Origin: Candidatus Cryptobacteroides avistercoris
Lineage (GTDB): Bacteria > Bacteroidota > Bacteroidia > Bacteroidales > UBA932
Direction of reading: 5' to 3'
Length of the DNA stretch: 56,702 bases
NCBI GenBank assembly: GCA_017695095.1
Contig: JADILW010000066.1
Coordinates: 1 to 56,702, forward strand
The position numbers were made by a program, and so were the translations under genes. The notes under the pieces are model-generated. The model saw only the letters and a program-made list of their open reading frames with translations, had not been told where the DNA came from and did no database searches. Below, in pieces: positions 42,175 to 50,588 of this stretch. Numbering within the stretch: position 1 is the stretch's first letter; each line of letters starts with the position of its first letter.

Positions 42175-43467
42175 TTATGGTTTCAGGCAGCCGACAGGCA
42201 CGACCATAATTCCGTCCTTGCGCGTGTAGGCGAACTGCCCGACAGATGTAAGAACCATAAGGAACGAGGGGCTTTTCATTTTATCGGTATCAATCCGGGC
42301 GGCCAAAGCCTTCAGCGTAGCAGCTCCCTCTTCTATGCCCGTGCTGCCTCCCAGTTTCACTTCTATCAACCCATAGCGTCCGCCACGCAGGTGCATTACC
42401 GCATCGCACTCCAGACCGCTTTTATCCCGGTAATGGTATATGGTTCCGGAGAGGGCGTCGGCATAACAGCGCAAGTCACGCACGGCCATCGTCTCGAAGA
42501 GCAGCCCCATGGTATTCAAGTCATCAAGCAAGTCGTCGGGCCCCAGCTCCAATGCAGCCACGGCTATCGACGGATCGACGAAATAACGGGTGTCGCTGCT
42601 GCGGATAGCCGTTTTCGAGCGCAGGTTAGGATTCCACGCCATGGCGTCTTCCACCACAAATATCTTTTTCAACGCCACGAGATATTCCGCGATTGTATTT
42701 TCCGACAGCCGTTCCACCTCGTTCGTCGAAATGTCCTCGGCAATAGTGGCAAGCGAAGCCTGCGAGCCTTGATGACGGGCATAGGAGCGCATAAGACGCT
42801 TCACGCGTTCCGGGCTCTTCAAGACCCCGTCCACTTTCGATACGTCCGTATGCGTTACGGCCTGATAGTATTCCGTCGCCACTAGCTGTGCAGCTGCCGC
42901 TGATTTTTTCCGGAGAGAACCGGGCCAGCCACCGCGACACATCATAAAGGCAATGTCCCTAAGTTCATGGCCAGGGGCTTTCACGGCAAAATCCGTATTC
43001 CCGTCAAACAGTTCTGTTAGGCTGACCGTGCCCTCAGACTCCCCTGACTCGAACAGGCTCATCGGGCGCATCTTCAACCACGAGAACCGTCCAGTTCCGG
43101 TATGGTGGATCTCTTCGAGTTTCTCTTTTCCTGGCGCCGCCGATCCGGTCAGGATAAACTGCCCCTCCTTGCCCCTGTGGTCTACCTCGAAGCGGACGGC
43201 ATCCCACAGTTTCGGAGCCTCTTGCCACTCATCGATAAGCATGGGGGCTTCTCCCGAGAGCAACGTTCTTGGATGCAAGTCTATCATCTCCATATTCTGG
43301 CGGAACATGTCCGTGTCCGCCAGGTAAAGCACGCTTTTTGCCGCCTGTTCCGCCGTTGTGGTCTTACCGCACCATTTGGCTCCTTCGATAAGCACTGCGC
43401 CCATGGCGTCCAGTTTTTCTGCGAGTAACTTGTCGGCTATTCTCGCCCTGTAAATACTATTAGCCAT
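42175..43467 (-). CDS. AAA ATPase with DUF4143 C-terminal domain
   Basis: The 430-residue protein has Walker A GAKWCGKTT (29-37), Walker B PMLIDEWQ (D79/E80), the sensor region FILTGSAAPG, and a C-terminal DUF4143 domain. The latter ends in a restriction-endonuclease-like core: SGLECDAVMHL, then GLIEVKLGG. These ATPases are abundant in Bacteroidota and often mobile; their role is unsettled. It runs opposite to its island neighbours. The sequence before the ATG (ATAGGAG) is an unusually strong Shine-Dalgarno-like site for this phylum, which supports foreign origin. Confidence 0.88.
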   Translation of the reverse strand: MANSIYRARIADKLLAEKLDAMGAVLIEGAKWCGKTTTAEQAAKSVLYLADTDMFRQNMEMIDLHPRTLLSGEAPMLIDEWQEAPKLWDAVRFEVDHRGKEGQFILTGSAAPGKEKLEEIHHTGTGRFSWLKMRPMSLFESGESEGTVSLTELFDGNTDFAVKAPGHELRDIAFMMCRGGWPGSLRKKSAAAAQLVATEYYQAVTHTDVSKVDGVLKSPERVKRLMRSYARHQGSQASLATIAEDISTNEVERLSENTIAEYLVALKKIFVVEDAMAWNPNLRSKTAIRSSDTRYFVDPSIAVAALELGPDDLLDDLNTMGLLFETMAVRDLRCYADALSGTIYHYRDKSGLECDAVMHLRGGRYGLIEVKLGGSTGIEEGAATLKALAARIDTDKMKSPSFLMVLTSVGQFAYTRKDGIMVVPVGCLKP

Positions 43468-43552
43468 CTCCTATAATTTATCAAGTCAATAATCAGATGC
43501 TAAGATAATCACAAAGCACTTATCTTCAAATAGTTTTGCTTGTAACTTTGCC

Positions 43553-43629
43553 ATTTGGCGATATTTTGGTTGGGCGTTTGGCGTCTTTTTACTTGGTCAT
43601 TTGGCGTTAAACCAATGGGGAATTTGGCG
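43553..43629. repeat. Four RTTTGGCG motifs at exact 23-bp spacing
   Basis: ATTTGGCG begins at 43553, GTTTGGCG at 43576, ATTTGGCG at 43599 and ATTTGGCG at 43622, so every interval is exactly 23 bp. The eight bases before each motif also resemble each other (actttgcc, ggttgggc, acttggtc, aatgggga), giving a half-conserved 16-bp site. The rest of each unit is diverged. A 23-bp period is close to two helical turns plus 2 bp. The array may be an operator or iteron-type protein-binding site. Confidence 0.7.
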
Positions 43630-43723
43630 GTGAACTGTTCGTCATGCAGTGCCGTATTTGAATTTTTATAGGTTTTAGTATCAAATATTTTATAGAGTGC
43701 CGCGTTTTGACACTCAATGACCT

Positions 43724-43731
43724 TACCTTTG
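43724..43731 (+). promoter_or_regulatory. Predicted -7 element for the coiled-coil gene
   Basis: TACCTTTG fits TAnnTTTG, 39 bp before the ATG at 43770. The nearest TTTG upstream (43706-43709) is 14 bp away, shorter than the usual spacing. The gagtg/cactc inverted repeat lies just upstream. Confidence 0.4.
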
Positions 43732-43769
43732 GACTGTTGATGATTCAGTTCAATTAAGGAAGTAAGGTT

Positions 43770-44645
43770 ATGGAAAGTAAAAAGACTATTATCCCTGCGT
43801 TTTTCGCGGAAAACGGTTTGACGGCGACGTCGGCAAATCATCTTTCCAATATTGCGAAGGAAAACTACATGGCGATAGAAAGGCAGATGGCCAAGCTGGA
43901 GTTCTACAGGACGGCCGTCAGCCTCATCGGTGACAGCGAGGAGGCGGTCGTTTCGTGCGGAACCGGCCCCGAGAGGTTCTCCCAGATAAGGAAATGGGTT
44001 GAGGAGGTATGCGCATGCAAGAGCCTGATAGCGTACCTGCGCGAAGCTATCAAGGCCAAGGACAAGCTTACGATGGATTTGGATGACTATGGGGCGGAAG
44101 AGATTCATGAACTTTCCGAGAAGGAGCCGGAAAAGGAAGACCGGCTGACATTCGAGCAGGTTCTTGATTCCTGGCCGATAAAGGAGAGGAACCGATACCT
44201 TGGGCTGGAGACGAGGTGCGCGGTGATAGGCAAGTTCATACATCCAGACGGGGAATACTCGGAGGCACGGAAACATTTTACGGACAGAATGCTTTCGCCG
44301 AAAGAGCTCCACGAGAACGGCAAGGATACCCTGGTCTATTCGTATTATCCTAATATCGACGGGCAGGAAATCGATGCGCTGTTTTTCGAGCTGCAGGCCG
44401 AGCATCGCAAGGCTCAGGCCGAGCTCAACGGGATGAGGAACGAAATCAACAGACTCATCGATGAGGACTGGAGACGCAAGTCTGACGCGTGGTCGGTGGA
44501 ACACGAGAAATGGTCGGAGTCAATGATAAGGCTGAAGGAGAGGATCATGAGGGAGAAAGAGGACCGGTCAAAGGAAATCGAGAATCTCAGGATAGTGATT
44601 CCGGACTCGTTGAAACCCATATACGGAAAAATCAAGGCATTATGA
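43770..44645 (+). CDS. Hypothetical protein with C-terminal coiled coil
   Basis: I do not recognise the family of this 291-residue protein. It starts MESKKTIIPAFFAENGLTAT and is mostly helical and highly charged. Residues about 200-275 form a likely coiled coil (LQAEHRKAQAELNGMRNEIN, then MIRLKERIMREKEDRSKEIE). No signal peptide or membrane segment is visible, so it should be cytoplasmic. An AAGGA sequence lies about 10 bp before the ATG. It stands alone between a promoter region and a hairpin at 44652-44684. Confidence 0.65.
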   Translation: MESKKTIIPAFFAENGLTATSANHLSNIAKENYMAIERQMAKLEFYRTAVSLIGDSEEAVVSCGTGPERFSQIRKWVEEVCACKSLIAYLREAIKAKDKLTMDLDDYGAEEIHELSEKEPEKEDRLTFEQVLDSWPIKERNRYLGLETRCAVIGKFIHPDGEYSEARKHFTDRMLSPKELHENGKDTLVYSYYPNIDGQEIDALFFELQAEHRKAQAELNGMRNEINRLIDEDWRRKSDAWSVEHEKWSESMIRLKERIMREKEDRSKEIENLRIVIPDSLKPIYGKIKAL

Positions 44646-44651
44646 CAAATA

Positions 44652-44684
44652 AGGCCGGACTGATCGCTTGCGTGAAACCGGCCT
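44652..44684 (+). terminator. Possible hairpin terminator after the coiled-coil gene
   Basis: AGGCCGG (44652-44658) and CCGGCCT (44678-44684) are exact complements around a 19-nt loop, starting 7 bp after the stop codon. No T-run follows, so termination is uncertain. The remaining sequence up to 44917 holds only short overlapping frames on both strands that I cannot support as genes. Confidence 0.35.
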
Positions 44685-44917
44685 GAATGGATATGCCTGG
44701 CAGCTACGAACAGCAGAATCATAATACAGATGATTTGCTCGACTCACTTTCATCCGCCCGTCGGGTGGATATAGACGGCTGTCCCGCTTTTAACGCAATA
44801 AAATTCTTTGCTCTTGTTTTCGGTCTTGCTGCGGGACAGGTTTTTGATATCGGTATTGCTTTTGAGCTGTCAGGTATATCCAGTTTGTCTTTTTGACAAT
44901 CACTCATAATTGATTTT

Positions 44918-45520
44918 ATGGAACGGGCAAACAGAAATGAAGAGCAGATATTTGTGCCGACATTAGAAGATGAGTTTAGAAAATACCATGATCGACGAAC
45001 AGGTATGATTCCGCCAAAAGGAAGCCTTACTGTTTATGCTGAAGATCTTGGTGTTCCAAAGGAAGTCCTTAAACAAGAGGAAGATTGGTATAATGACGGA
45101 CAGCCCACCCCGTTTGCAGATGATGAAGAATTCTATGACGCATTGACTAAAGAGTACGGATATGTGCCGGCCCATTATAGGATGGAAGAGAAGGAGTGGT
45201 GCTTTTACGCAGAGTACAGACCTCACAAAGTTTGTGAAAATGTTATTGTGCACAGAACAGTATCAATGACCTATTGGCGTGGCTTGATGACGGTTGATTT
45301 TTATGACTATGCGGATTTGTCGTTCTATGGTGACTATTCAGAACGGATCGAAGACATTCCGATAGAGGAATTGATAAAAGCATTGAAGGTTCGAACAGAA
45401 AATGGCGTATGGCGTAAAATGAAGAAGCTGTATAATGGCAGGTCAGACGCATTCGAAAGTTTCTATCACTTTGTCAAGGAAAACGGACTGACACATAAAT
45501 ATGAAGTTTGGTTGCCATAA
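44918..45520 (+). CDS. Hypothetical protein, NDGQP-motif family
   Basis: No known family is recognised for this 200-residue protein. It is acidic and rich in aromatic residues (YWRGLMTVDFYDYADLSFYG, then SERIEDIPIEELIKAL). Residues about 37-90 (LTVYAEDLG to GYVPAHY) are related to the remnant at 41789-42037, including the shared core W-x-NDGQP-x-P. There is no signal peptide. It is AT-rich relative to the core genes. It is the first of three closely spaced genes (gaps of 17 and 15 bp). Confidence 0.65.
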   Translation: MERANRNEEQIFVPTLEDEFRKYHDRRTGMIPPKGSLTVYAEDLGVPKEVLKQEEDWYNDGQPTPFADDEEFYDALTKEYGYVPAHYRMEEKEWCFYAEYRPHKVCENVIVHRTVSMTYWRGLMTVDFYDYADLSFYGDYSERIEDIPIEELIKALKVRTENGVWRKMKKLYNGRSDAFESFYHFVKENGLTHKYEVWLP

Positions 45521-45537
45521 TAAACCATAATGAGATT

Positions 45538-45891
45538 ATGCTAAGTGTATATATAGGGGCAGTCAAATCTAAGGATTTCGATTATTACAAACCGTATTCC
45601 GGGCAGTATAAAGATTCCACTTACTATACTTATTGTCCTGACCGCATAATAAAGTCTGATATTGACTGTGGTTGGAACCACTTGTACTTTGCGATAATGG
45701 ACGATAAAGACTCTGTGCAGACAGATTGGGGTTGTTGCGTATTGAAAAAGACGAAACGGGACTTGATACAATTTGTACGAGATAATCATACTTGGGAACC
45801 TCGGGTGCTTGAAGAAGTGATGAATACTTTGAAAGACGGTGAAGAATACCTGCTTACAGCCTTTGATGATGGTTATGAGTTGAATGATTGA
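45538..45891 (+). CDS. Small acidic hypothetical protein
   Basis: The 117-residue protein starts MLSVYIGAVKSKDFDYYKPY; I used this ATG instead of a TTG ten codons earlier that overlaps the previous gene. It is acidic and Tyr-rich and ends GEEYLLTAFDDGYELND. It resembles no family I can name. Size, charge and position between two other small genes would fit an immunity-type or inhibitor protein, but that is speculation. Confidence 0.6.
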   Translation: MLSVYIGAVKSKDFDYYKPYSGQYKDSTYYTYCPDRIIKSDIDCGWNHLYFAIMDDKDSVQTDWGCCVLKKTKRDLIQFVRDNHTWEPRVLEEVMNTLKDGEEYLLTAFDDGYELND

Positions 45892-45906
45892 AAAACATGG
45901 CGAAAT

Positions 45907-46446
45907 ATGACAATAGAAGAGACATTACAGATTGCGCTTGATGCGCACAAGGGACAGATGGACTTGGACGGTAAGCCTGCTATCCTGCATTCTATAACTG
46001 TAGGTATCATGGGAGACAATGGCGTGGAAATCAAGGCCGGTTTCCTGCACGATGTCGTCGAGGACTCGGATTTGACGCTTGATGATCTGCGCCGGAAAGG
46101 TGTGGACGATGAAGTGCTTGCTGCCTTGGAACTTCTGACCCACGACAAGACGACGGACTACTTCGAGTATGTGCATAGGATAGCCCATTCCGGAAACTAC
46201 ACTGCTATCCATACGAAAATCAACGATTTGAAGCACAATCTCGACCGTGGCAGGAAGTCGAACAAGAAGGCAAAGGAACTGAACGACATTGAAAAGTCGG
46301 AACGCCTTGCCAAAATCAACGAGAAGCACCAGAAGGCCTTAGAGATTTTCGGGTATATGCCGTTGTATGACGATGGGCGTTCGAGAGATGGCCAGCCTGT
46401 GCCTATGTTCAGTCGCAGCTTTTCATCGAAAGAAGGTGTGCGGTGA
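45907..46446 (+). CDS. HD-domain phosphohydrolase, small alarmone hydrolase-like
   Basis: The 179-residue protein has the metal and active-site pattern of RelA/SpoT-type hydrolase domains (MESH1-like). H28 is in AILHSITVG, H48-D49 and E52-D53 are in FLHDVVEDSDLT, and KINDLKHNLDR (104-114) carries the final Asp. It lacks synthetase, TGS and ACT domains. Such enzymes remove the 3'-pyrophosphate of (p)ppGpp or related nucleotides, and some act as antitoxins to alarmone synthetases. No synthetase gene is visible nearby. Its 3' end overlaps the convergent DUF454 gene by 38 bp. Confidence 0.82.
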   Translation: MTIEETLQIALDAHKGQMDLDGKPAILHSITVGIMGDNGVEIKAGFLHDVVEDSDLTLDDLRRKGVDDEVLAALELLTHDKTTDYFEYVHRIAHSGNYTAIHTKINDLKHNLDRGRKSNKKAKELNDIEKSERLAKINEKHQKALEIFGYMPLYDDGRSRDGQPVPMFSRSFSSKEGVR

Positions 46447-46765
46447 CGCCAAGCGCTATGACGGCAAGCAGTATCCTTATCCATGTCACGTCGACCACGG
46501 CTATGGATATGCCTATGGTCAGCAGAGTCGTGGATATTGAAATGACTTTCGTCCGCCGGCTGACCGCCCGCTTTTCATAGTAGTTCCGCACGATGTTGCC
46601 GAAGAACCGGTTGTCCATCACCTTGCGGTAGAGCCTGTCGCTGCTCTTGAGGTAGCACCATGCGGTGAGCAGGTAGAACGGCGTCGTGGGCAGCACGGGA
46701 AGGAAGATTCCCAGTGTTCCGAGAATCAGGGAGAGTGTCCCGAGTGCGGTCAGCAGCAGTTTCAT
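46409..46765 (-). CDS. DUF454 (YbaN-family) inner membrane protein
   Basis: The 118-residue protein starts MKLLLTALGTLSLILGTLGI and contains FLPVLPTTPFYLLTAWCYLK, the DUF454 signature. Two or three further hydrophobic helices follow. Function is unknown. Its ATG overlaps the rsmA stop codon (ATGA at 46762-46765), so it is translationally coupled to rsmA. Its 3' end overlaps the last island gene, which marks the right boundary of the accessory region. Confidence 0.88.
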   Translation of the reverse strand: MKLLLTALGTLSLILGTLGIFLPVLPTTPFYLLTAWCYLKSSDRLYRKVMDNRFFGNIVRNYYEKRAVSRRTKVISISTTLLTIGISIAVVDVTWIRILLAVIALGVTAHLLSMKSCD

Positions 46766-47532
46766 CTGCCGGAAATCATTCCGGTCAGTGCTATGAAGTC
46801 CTCTACCGAGAGCCTTTCCGCCCTGAGGTCGAATGTCGGGTCGGAACTGTCGAAGCCTTCCGGCAGTATGGGCTTCAGGGCGTTGCGCAGGGTCTTGCGA
46901 CGCTGGTTGAAGGCCGTCTTGACGGTCTGGCGGAAAAGTTTCTCGTCGCAGGGAAGTTCCGTCCTGGAATTGCGCCTCAGGCGTATCACCGCCGAGCGCA
47001 CCTTTGGCGGCGGAGCGAAGGCTCCGGGTTCCACCGAGCAGATGTATTCGATGTCGTACCATGTCTGGAGCAGCACCGAGAGTATGCCGTAGGTGCGGCT
47101 GCCGGGCTTTTCGGCAATGCGGTCGGCGACTTCCTTCTGTATCATGCACACGATTTCGGGGACCCTGTCCCTGTCGTCGAGAATCTTGAAGAAGATCTGC
47201 GAGGAGATGTTGTAGGGCAGGTTGCCGATGATGCGGTACGGACCCTTGAAGAGTTCGTGCATGTCGAGTTTCAGGTAGTCGGCGAGGTGGAGGCGCCCCT
47301 GCATTCCGGGGAAGTGGGTGAGCAGGTAGGCCGCCGCCTCTTCGTCCAGCTCCACGAGCTTCAGGTCGATGTCCTCCCGTTCGAGAAGGTATCTGGTCAG
47401 CACGCCGGTGCCAGGTCCGATTTCAAGCACATCCCTGACGCTTCCGGCGGAGAGAGCGTCCACGATGGTCCGTGCTATCCTCTGGTCGGTCAGGAAATGC
47501 TGGCCGAGGGCCTTTTTTGCGCGGACTTCCAT
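46762..47532 (-). CDS. rsmA: 16S rRNA dimethyladenosine transferase RsmA (KsgA)
   Basis: RsmA dimethylates two adjacent adenines near the 3' end of 16S rRNA during 30S maturation. The 256-residue protein has KKALGQHFLTD at the start, motif I VLEIGPGTGVLT, and NLPYNISSQIFF as the catalytic NLPY motif. Length is normal. It starts directly after mrp ends (no gap) and overlaps the DUF454 gene, so mrp-rsmA-DUF454 is an operon. Confidence 0.96.
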   Translation of the reverse strand: MEVRAKKALGQHFLTDQRIARTIVDALSAGSVRDVLEIGPGTGVLTRYLLEREDIDLKLVELDEEAAAYLLTHFPGMQGRLHLADYLKLDMHELFKGPYRIIGNLPYNISSQIFFKILDDRDRVPEIVCMIQKEVADRIAEKPGSRTYGILSVLLQTWYDIEYICSVEPGAFAPPPKVRSAVIRLRRNSRTELPCDEKLFRQTVKTAFNQRRKTLRNALKPILPEGFDSSDPTFDLRAERLSVEDFIALTGMISGR

Positions 47533-48603
47533 CTATGCCGCCTTTTCCGCGAGTCTGGCCGCGAGTTCCATGAATGCGACCCCGTCGGGGCCGGTTCCGA
47601 GGGCCGCCGGTTCTCCCTGGTCGCCGCTTTCGCGGATGCTCTGCACCAGGGGAATCCTGCCGAGCAGCTCCACTCCGAACTGCTCCGCGAGCCTTGCTCC
47701 TCCGTCCTTTCCGAAGATGTAGTATTTCTCGTCGGGGTGCTCCGCGGGAGTGAACCAGGCCATGTTCTCCACGAGGCCGTAGATCTGACGGTTCACATTC
47801 TCGTTGCGGAACATGTTGATTCCCTTCTCCACGTCGGCGAGTGCCACGTTCTGGGGAGTCGTGACTATCACGGCCCCGTCGACGGGGATGTCCTGGATAA
47901 GGCTGATGTGGATGTCGCCCGTTCCGGGAGGCATGTCGATGAGCAGAAAGTCAAGTTCGCCCCAGCGGACCTGGAGAATCATCTGCTTGAGAGCGTTGCA
48001 TGCCATCGGGCCGCGCCATATCAGGGCCTGCCCCTTCTGGGCGAAATAGCCGATGGACATCCATTTCACTCCGTATTTCTCTATGGGGAGGATGAGTTCC
48101 TTGCCGTCGTTCTCCTCGGCCAGGGGCGTCATGCCCTCGGTTCCTGTCATCGTGGGCACGGAGGGGCCGTAGACGTCGGCGTCGGCCAGCCCCACCTTGT
48201 AGCCCGCCCTTGCGAGGGCGCAGGCGAGGTTCACGGCCACCGTAGACTTGCCCACCCCGCCCTTTCCGGACGCCACTCCTATGATGCGGCGCACGCCGGC
48301 GATCTGGTCGAGGTCGAGCTCGTTGATGTTCTTCTTCGGCTTCGGAGTCACTTCATCCACCACGATGGTCGCTACTTCCGACCTGACTTCGGAGGGCAGA
48401 TGGCGTATCAGCGACGCCCTGGTGCTGCCTATGAGATATTCCGCAAGCGGGTCGCGGCGCTTTGGGAAGGCCAGCGTGACCTTGACCCCTTCTTCGCCGA
48501 TGTCGATCGCGTGGACCATTCCCAGCTCGACTATGGTCTTGTCCTGCCTCCCGGGGTGTCTCACCTCCTGGAGAGCGAGCAGTATGTCTTCTCTCGTCGT
48601 CAT
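47533..48603 (-). CDS. Mrp/ApbC-family iron-sulfur carrier P-loop ATPase
   Basis: The 356-residue protein has an N-terminal DUF59/MIP18-like domain (EVRHPGRQDKTIVELGMV) and a deviant Walker A GVASGKGGVGKSTVAVNLA. LADADVYGPSVP and DFLLIDMPPGTGDIH follow. Relatives bind and transfer [Fe-S] clusters. The CxxC usually found after VENM is absent here: the segment reads VENMAWFTPAEHPDEKYYIF. It overlaps the end of the S46 peptidase gene by one base and abuts rsmA. Confidence 0.93.
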   Translation of the reverse strand: MTTREDILLALQEVRHPGRQDKTIVELGMVHAIDIGEEGVKVTLAFPKRRDPLAEYLIGSTRASLIRHLPSEVRSEVATIVVDEVTPKPKKNINELDLDQIAGVRRIIGVASGKGGVGKSTVAVNLACALARAGYKVGLADADVYGPSVPTMTGTEGMTPLAEENDGKELILPIEKYGVKWMSIGYFAQKGQALIWRGPMACNALKQMILQVRWGELDFLLIDMPPGTGDIHISLIQDIPVDGAVIVTTPQNVALADVEKGINMFRNENVNRQIYGLVENMAWFTPAEHPDEKYYIFGKDGGARLAEQFGVELLGRIPLVQSIRESGDQGEPAALGTGPDGVAFMELAARLAEKAA

Positions 48604-50588
48604 TATCTCACGATGTTCATTTCATCGAGCAGGCGTCCGGCGCCTCCGAACTTGTCGAGAATCAGCAACACGTAGCGTATGTCCACGCAGATGCATCTCT
48701 GGAGCTCAGGCTCGAAGATCACGTCTCCGCTCATCGCCTCCCAGTTGCCGTCGAAGGCGAGGCCCACGAGATTGCCGTCGGCGTCCATCACCGGGCTGCC
48801 GGAGTTGCCTCCCGTGATGTCGAGGTTGGTGAGGAAGCAGGTCACGAGCTCTCCCTTGTCGTTGGCGTAGTCGCCATAGTCGGCTTCGGCGTAGATTTCC
48901 TTTAGCTTGTCGGGAACGCGGAACTCGTAGTTGCCGGGCTCCTCCTTCTCGATCACGCCCTTGAGGGTCGTGTAGTATTTGTAGACCACTCCGTCGCGGG
49001 GCTCATAGCCCTTGACGGTGCCGTAGCTGAGGCGGCAGGTCATGTTGGCGTCGGGGTAGTTGGGCTCGTCGGCGGTCCATTCGAGCAGGGCGGCCGCGTA
49101 GGTCTTGGCGGGCTCCCTGAGGGCGTCGGCGGCGTCGCTCACGGTCGAGTAGAGTTCGATTGCCTTGCTCTGTATCTCGTCGTCAAGGATTCGTGCGGGG
49201 TCTTCGGAGAGGTTCCTGCCTTCAGCCCTGGCTGCGGCTAGCTTCTCGGGCGAGGTGAATACGCTCTCCCTGAAAAGCTGCTCCACCTTGAGCGAGTCGA
49301 TGTCTATCCTGTCCTGTTCGTCGACGTTGTCGAGGTAGTGTTTCACGAGGGCGAGGGCGACCTTCCTGTCCACTTCGGCGTCGTAGTCCTTGTAGGGGTC
49401 GGCTGCGGCGCTGCGGGTGAGCTGGAGGAGTTCGATTTTCATCAGGGTCTCGTTGAGCAGGGTGTAGGCCCTGTAGTCGCGGGCGCGCATGTCCATGATT
49501 GCGGCGATCTCGGAAACGGCTCCGCCGTATTTCTTGACGCGGCTATTCTTCGCCTCGATCCACGATGCGAGCTCCGCCTCCTTTTCTTTCTGGCGTCCGA
49601 TCACGTCGAGCTTCGCGAAGGCGTCGCGCATGCCTATCCACTTCTTCCAGCCGTTGGATGAGCTGGCGTATTTGCTGGCATACTGCAGGCTCACCTTGTC
49701 GTCGGCGCGCATCTCGTCCCAGAGCACGTCCTGGCGCACGGTCCTGGCGTCGATGCGGATGTCGTTGATCGCGAGCATGTCTTCAAGCTGCGCTGCGGTC
49801 TGATACCTCTGGGTGCTGCCGGGATAGCCCATGACCATCACGAAGTCGCCCTCCTCGACCCCCTTGAGCGAGATGTTCAGGAACTGGCGGGGCTGCAGGG
49901 GGACGTTGTCCTCGGAGTAGGACGCCGGTTCGTTGTTCTTGCCGGCGTAGACGCGGAACATCGAGAAGTCGCAGGTCTGGCGGGGCCACATCCAGTTGTC
50001 GGTCTCGCCTCCGAATTTTCCGAGCGATGCGGGAGGAGCTCCGACAAATCGCACGTCGCGGTAGATCTTGTAGACCACCAGATACTGGACGTTGTCGTTG
50101 AAGAAGCTGACTATCTGGGCGTTGCAGTAGGGGTTCTCCTCCTCTGCCTTCTTGATCAGCTTTTCGCGGGCCTTGTCGTTGCGCACCTTGCCGGTGACGT
50201 CGGTCATGGACTGCAGGAACTTGACAGTGAGTCCGGGCACGGGAATCTCTTCTTCGAGGCTTGTCGCCCAGAAGCCGTCCTCCAGATAGTTGTGCTCCTC
50301 GCTGGAGAGGGCCTGGATGCTGCTGTAGCCGCAGTGGTGGTTGGTCACAAGCAGGCCGCTGCCGGAAATCAGCTCGCCGGTGCATCCGCCTCCGAACTGT
50401 ACCACGGCGTCCTTGATGGACGAGTGGTTGACGCTGTAGATCTGCTCTGCGGTGAGGCGTGAGCCAAGGTTCTGCATGGTCTCGCTGTTGATCTTCTCAA
50501 GCAGGGGCAGCAGCCACATGCCTTCGTCGGCGCGGCTGGCAGGCAGCAGCATCAGTGCGGCTGCGAGCGACAGGAATATTCTTTTCAT
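48603..50588 (-). CDS. S46-family dipeptidyl-peptidase, DPP7-like
   Basis: This exported serine exopeptidase releases dipeptides from peptide N-termini. The 661-residue protein has a signal peptide (about 1-20, ending ASRA), [12 protein letters not shown], the catalytic His in TNHHCGYSS (H85), and the nucleophile Ser596 in [14 protein letters not shown]. The residue 18 positions after the Ser is Gly614 ([13 protein letters not shown]). In characterised Porphyromonas enzymes Gly at this site goes with DPP7 (hydrophobic P1) and Arg with the acidic-specific DPP11, so DPP7-type specificity is expected. Its start overlaps the rnhB stop codon. Confidence 0.92.
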   Translation of the reverse strand: MKRIFLSLAAALMLLPASRADEGMWLLPLLEKINSETMQNLGSRLTAEQIYSVNHSSIKDAVVQFGGGCTGELISGSGLLVTNHHCGYSSIQALSSEEHNYLEDGFWATSLEEEIPVPGLTVKFLQSMTDVTGKVRNDKAREKLIKKAEEENPYCNAQIVSFFNDNVQYLVVYKIYRDVRFVGAPPASLGKFGGETDNWMWPRQTCDFSMFRVYAGKNNEPASYSEDNVPLQPRQFLNISLKGVEEGDFVMVMGYPGSTQRYQTAAQLEDMLAINDIRIDARTVRQDVLWDEMRADDKVSLQYASKYASSSNGWKKWIGMRDAFAKLDVIGRQKEKEAELASWIEAKNSRVKKYGGAVSEIAAIMDMRARDYRAYTLLNETLMKIELLQLTRSAAADPYKDYDAEVDRKVALALVKHYLDNVDEQDRIDIDSLKVEQLFRESVFTSPEKLAAARAEGRNLSEDPARILDDEIQSKAIELYSTVSDAADALREPAKTYAAALLEWTADEPNYPDANMTCRLSYGTVKGYEPRDGVVYKYYTTLKGVIEKEEPGNYEFRVPDKLKEIYAEADYGDYANDKGELVTCFLTNLDITGGNSGSPVMDADGNLVGLAFDGNWEAMSGDVIFEPELQRCICVDIRYVLLILDKFGGAGRLLDEMNIVR

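Larger units (their letters stand above)
43468..43769. other. Divergent intergenic region with phased repeat
   Basis: The 302 bp lie between the minus-strand ATPase gene and the plus-strand coiled-coil gene. The region contains the four-copy 23-bp-phased repeat (43553-43629), a short inverted repeat gagtg/cactc (43695-43699 and 43711-43715) and a TACCTTTG promoter element. I see no gene in it. Confidence 0.7.

Noticed and set aside
43553..43629. Possible CRISPR array
   Set aside because: The repeated motif is only 8 bp (16 bp at most), the period is 23 bp, and no cas genes are present. Only an operator or iteron reading fits.
44687..44907. Small ORFs on both strands (69 and 62 residues)
   Set aside because: They overlap each other, have no recognisable domain, no conserved start context and lie beside a hairpin. 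Neither can be supported as a gene.
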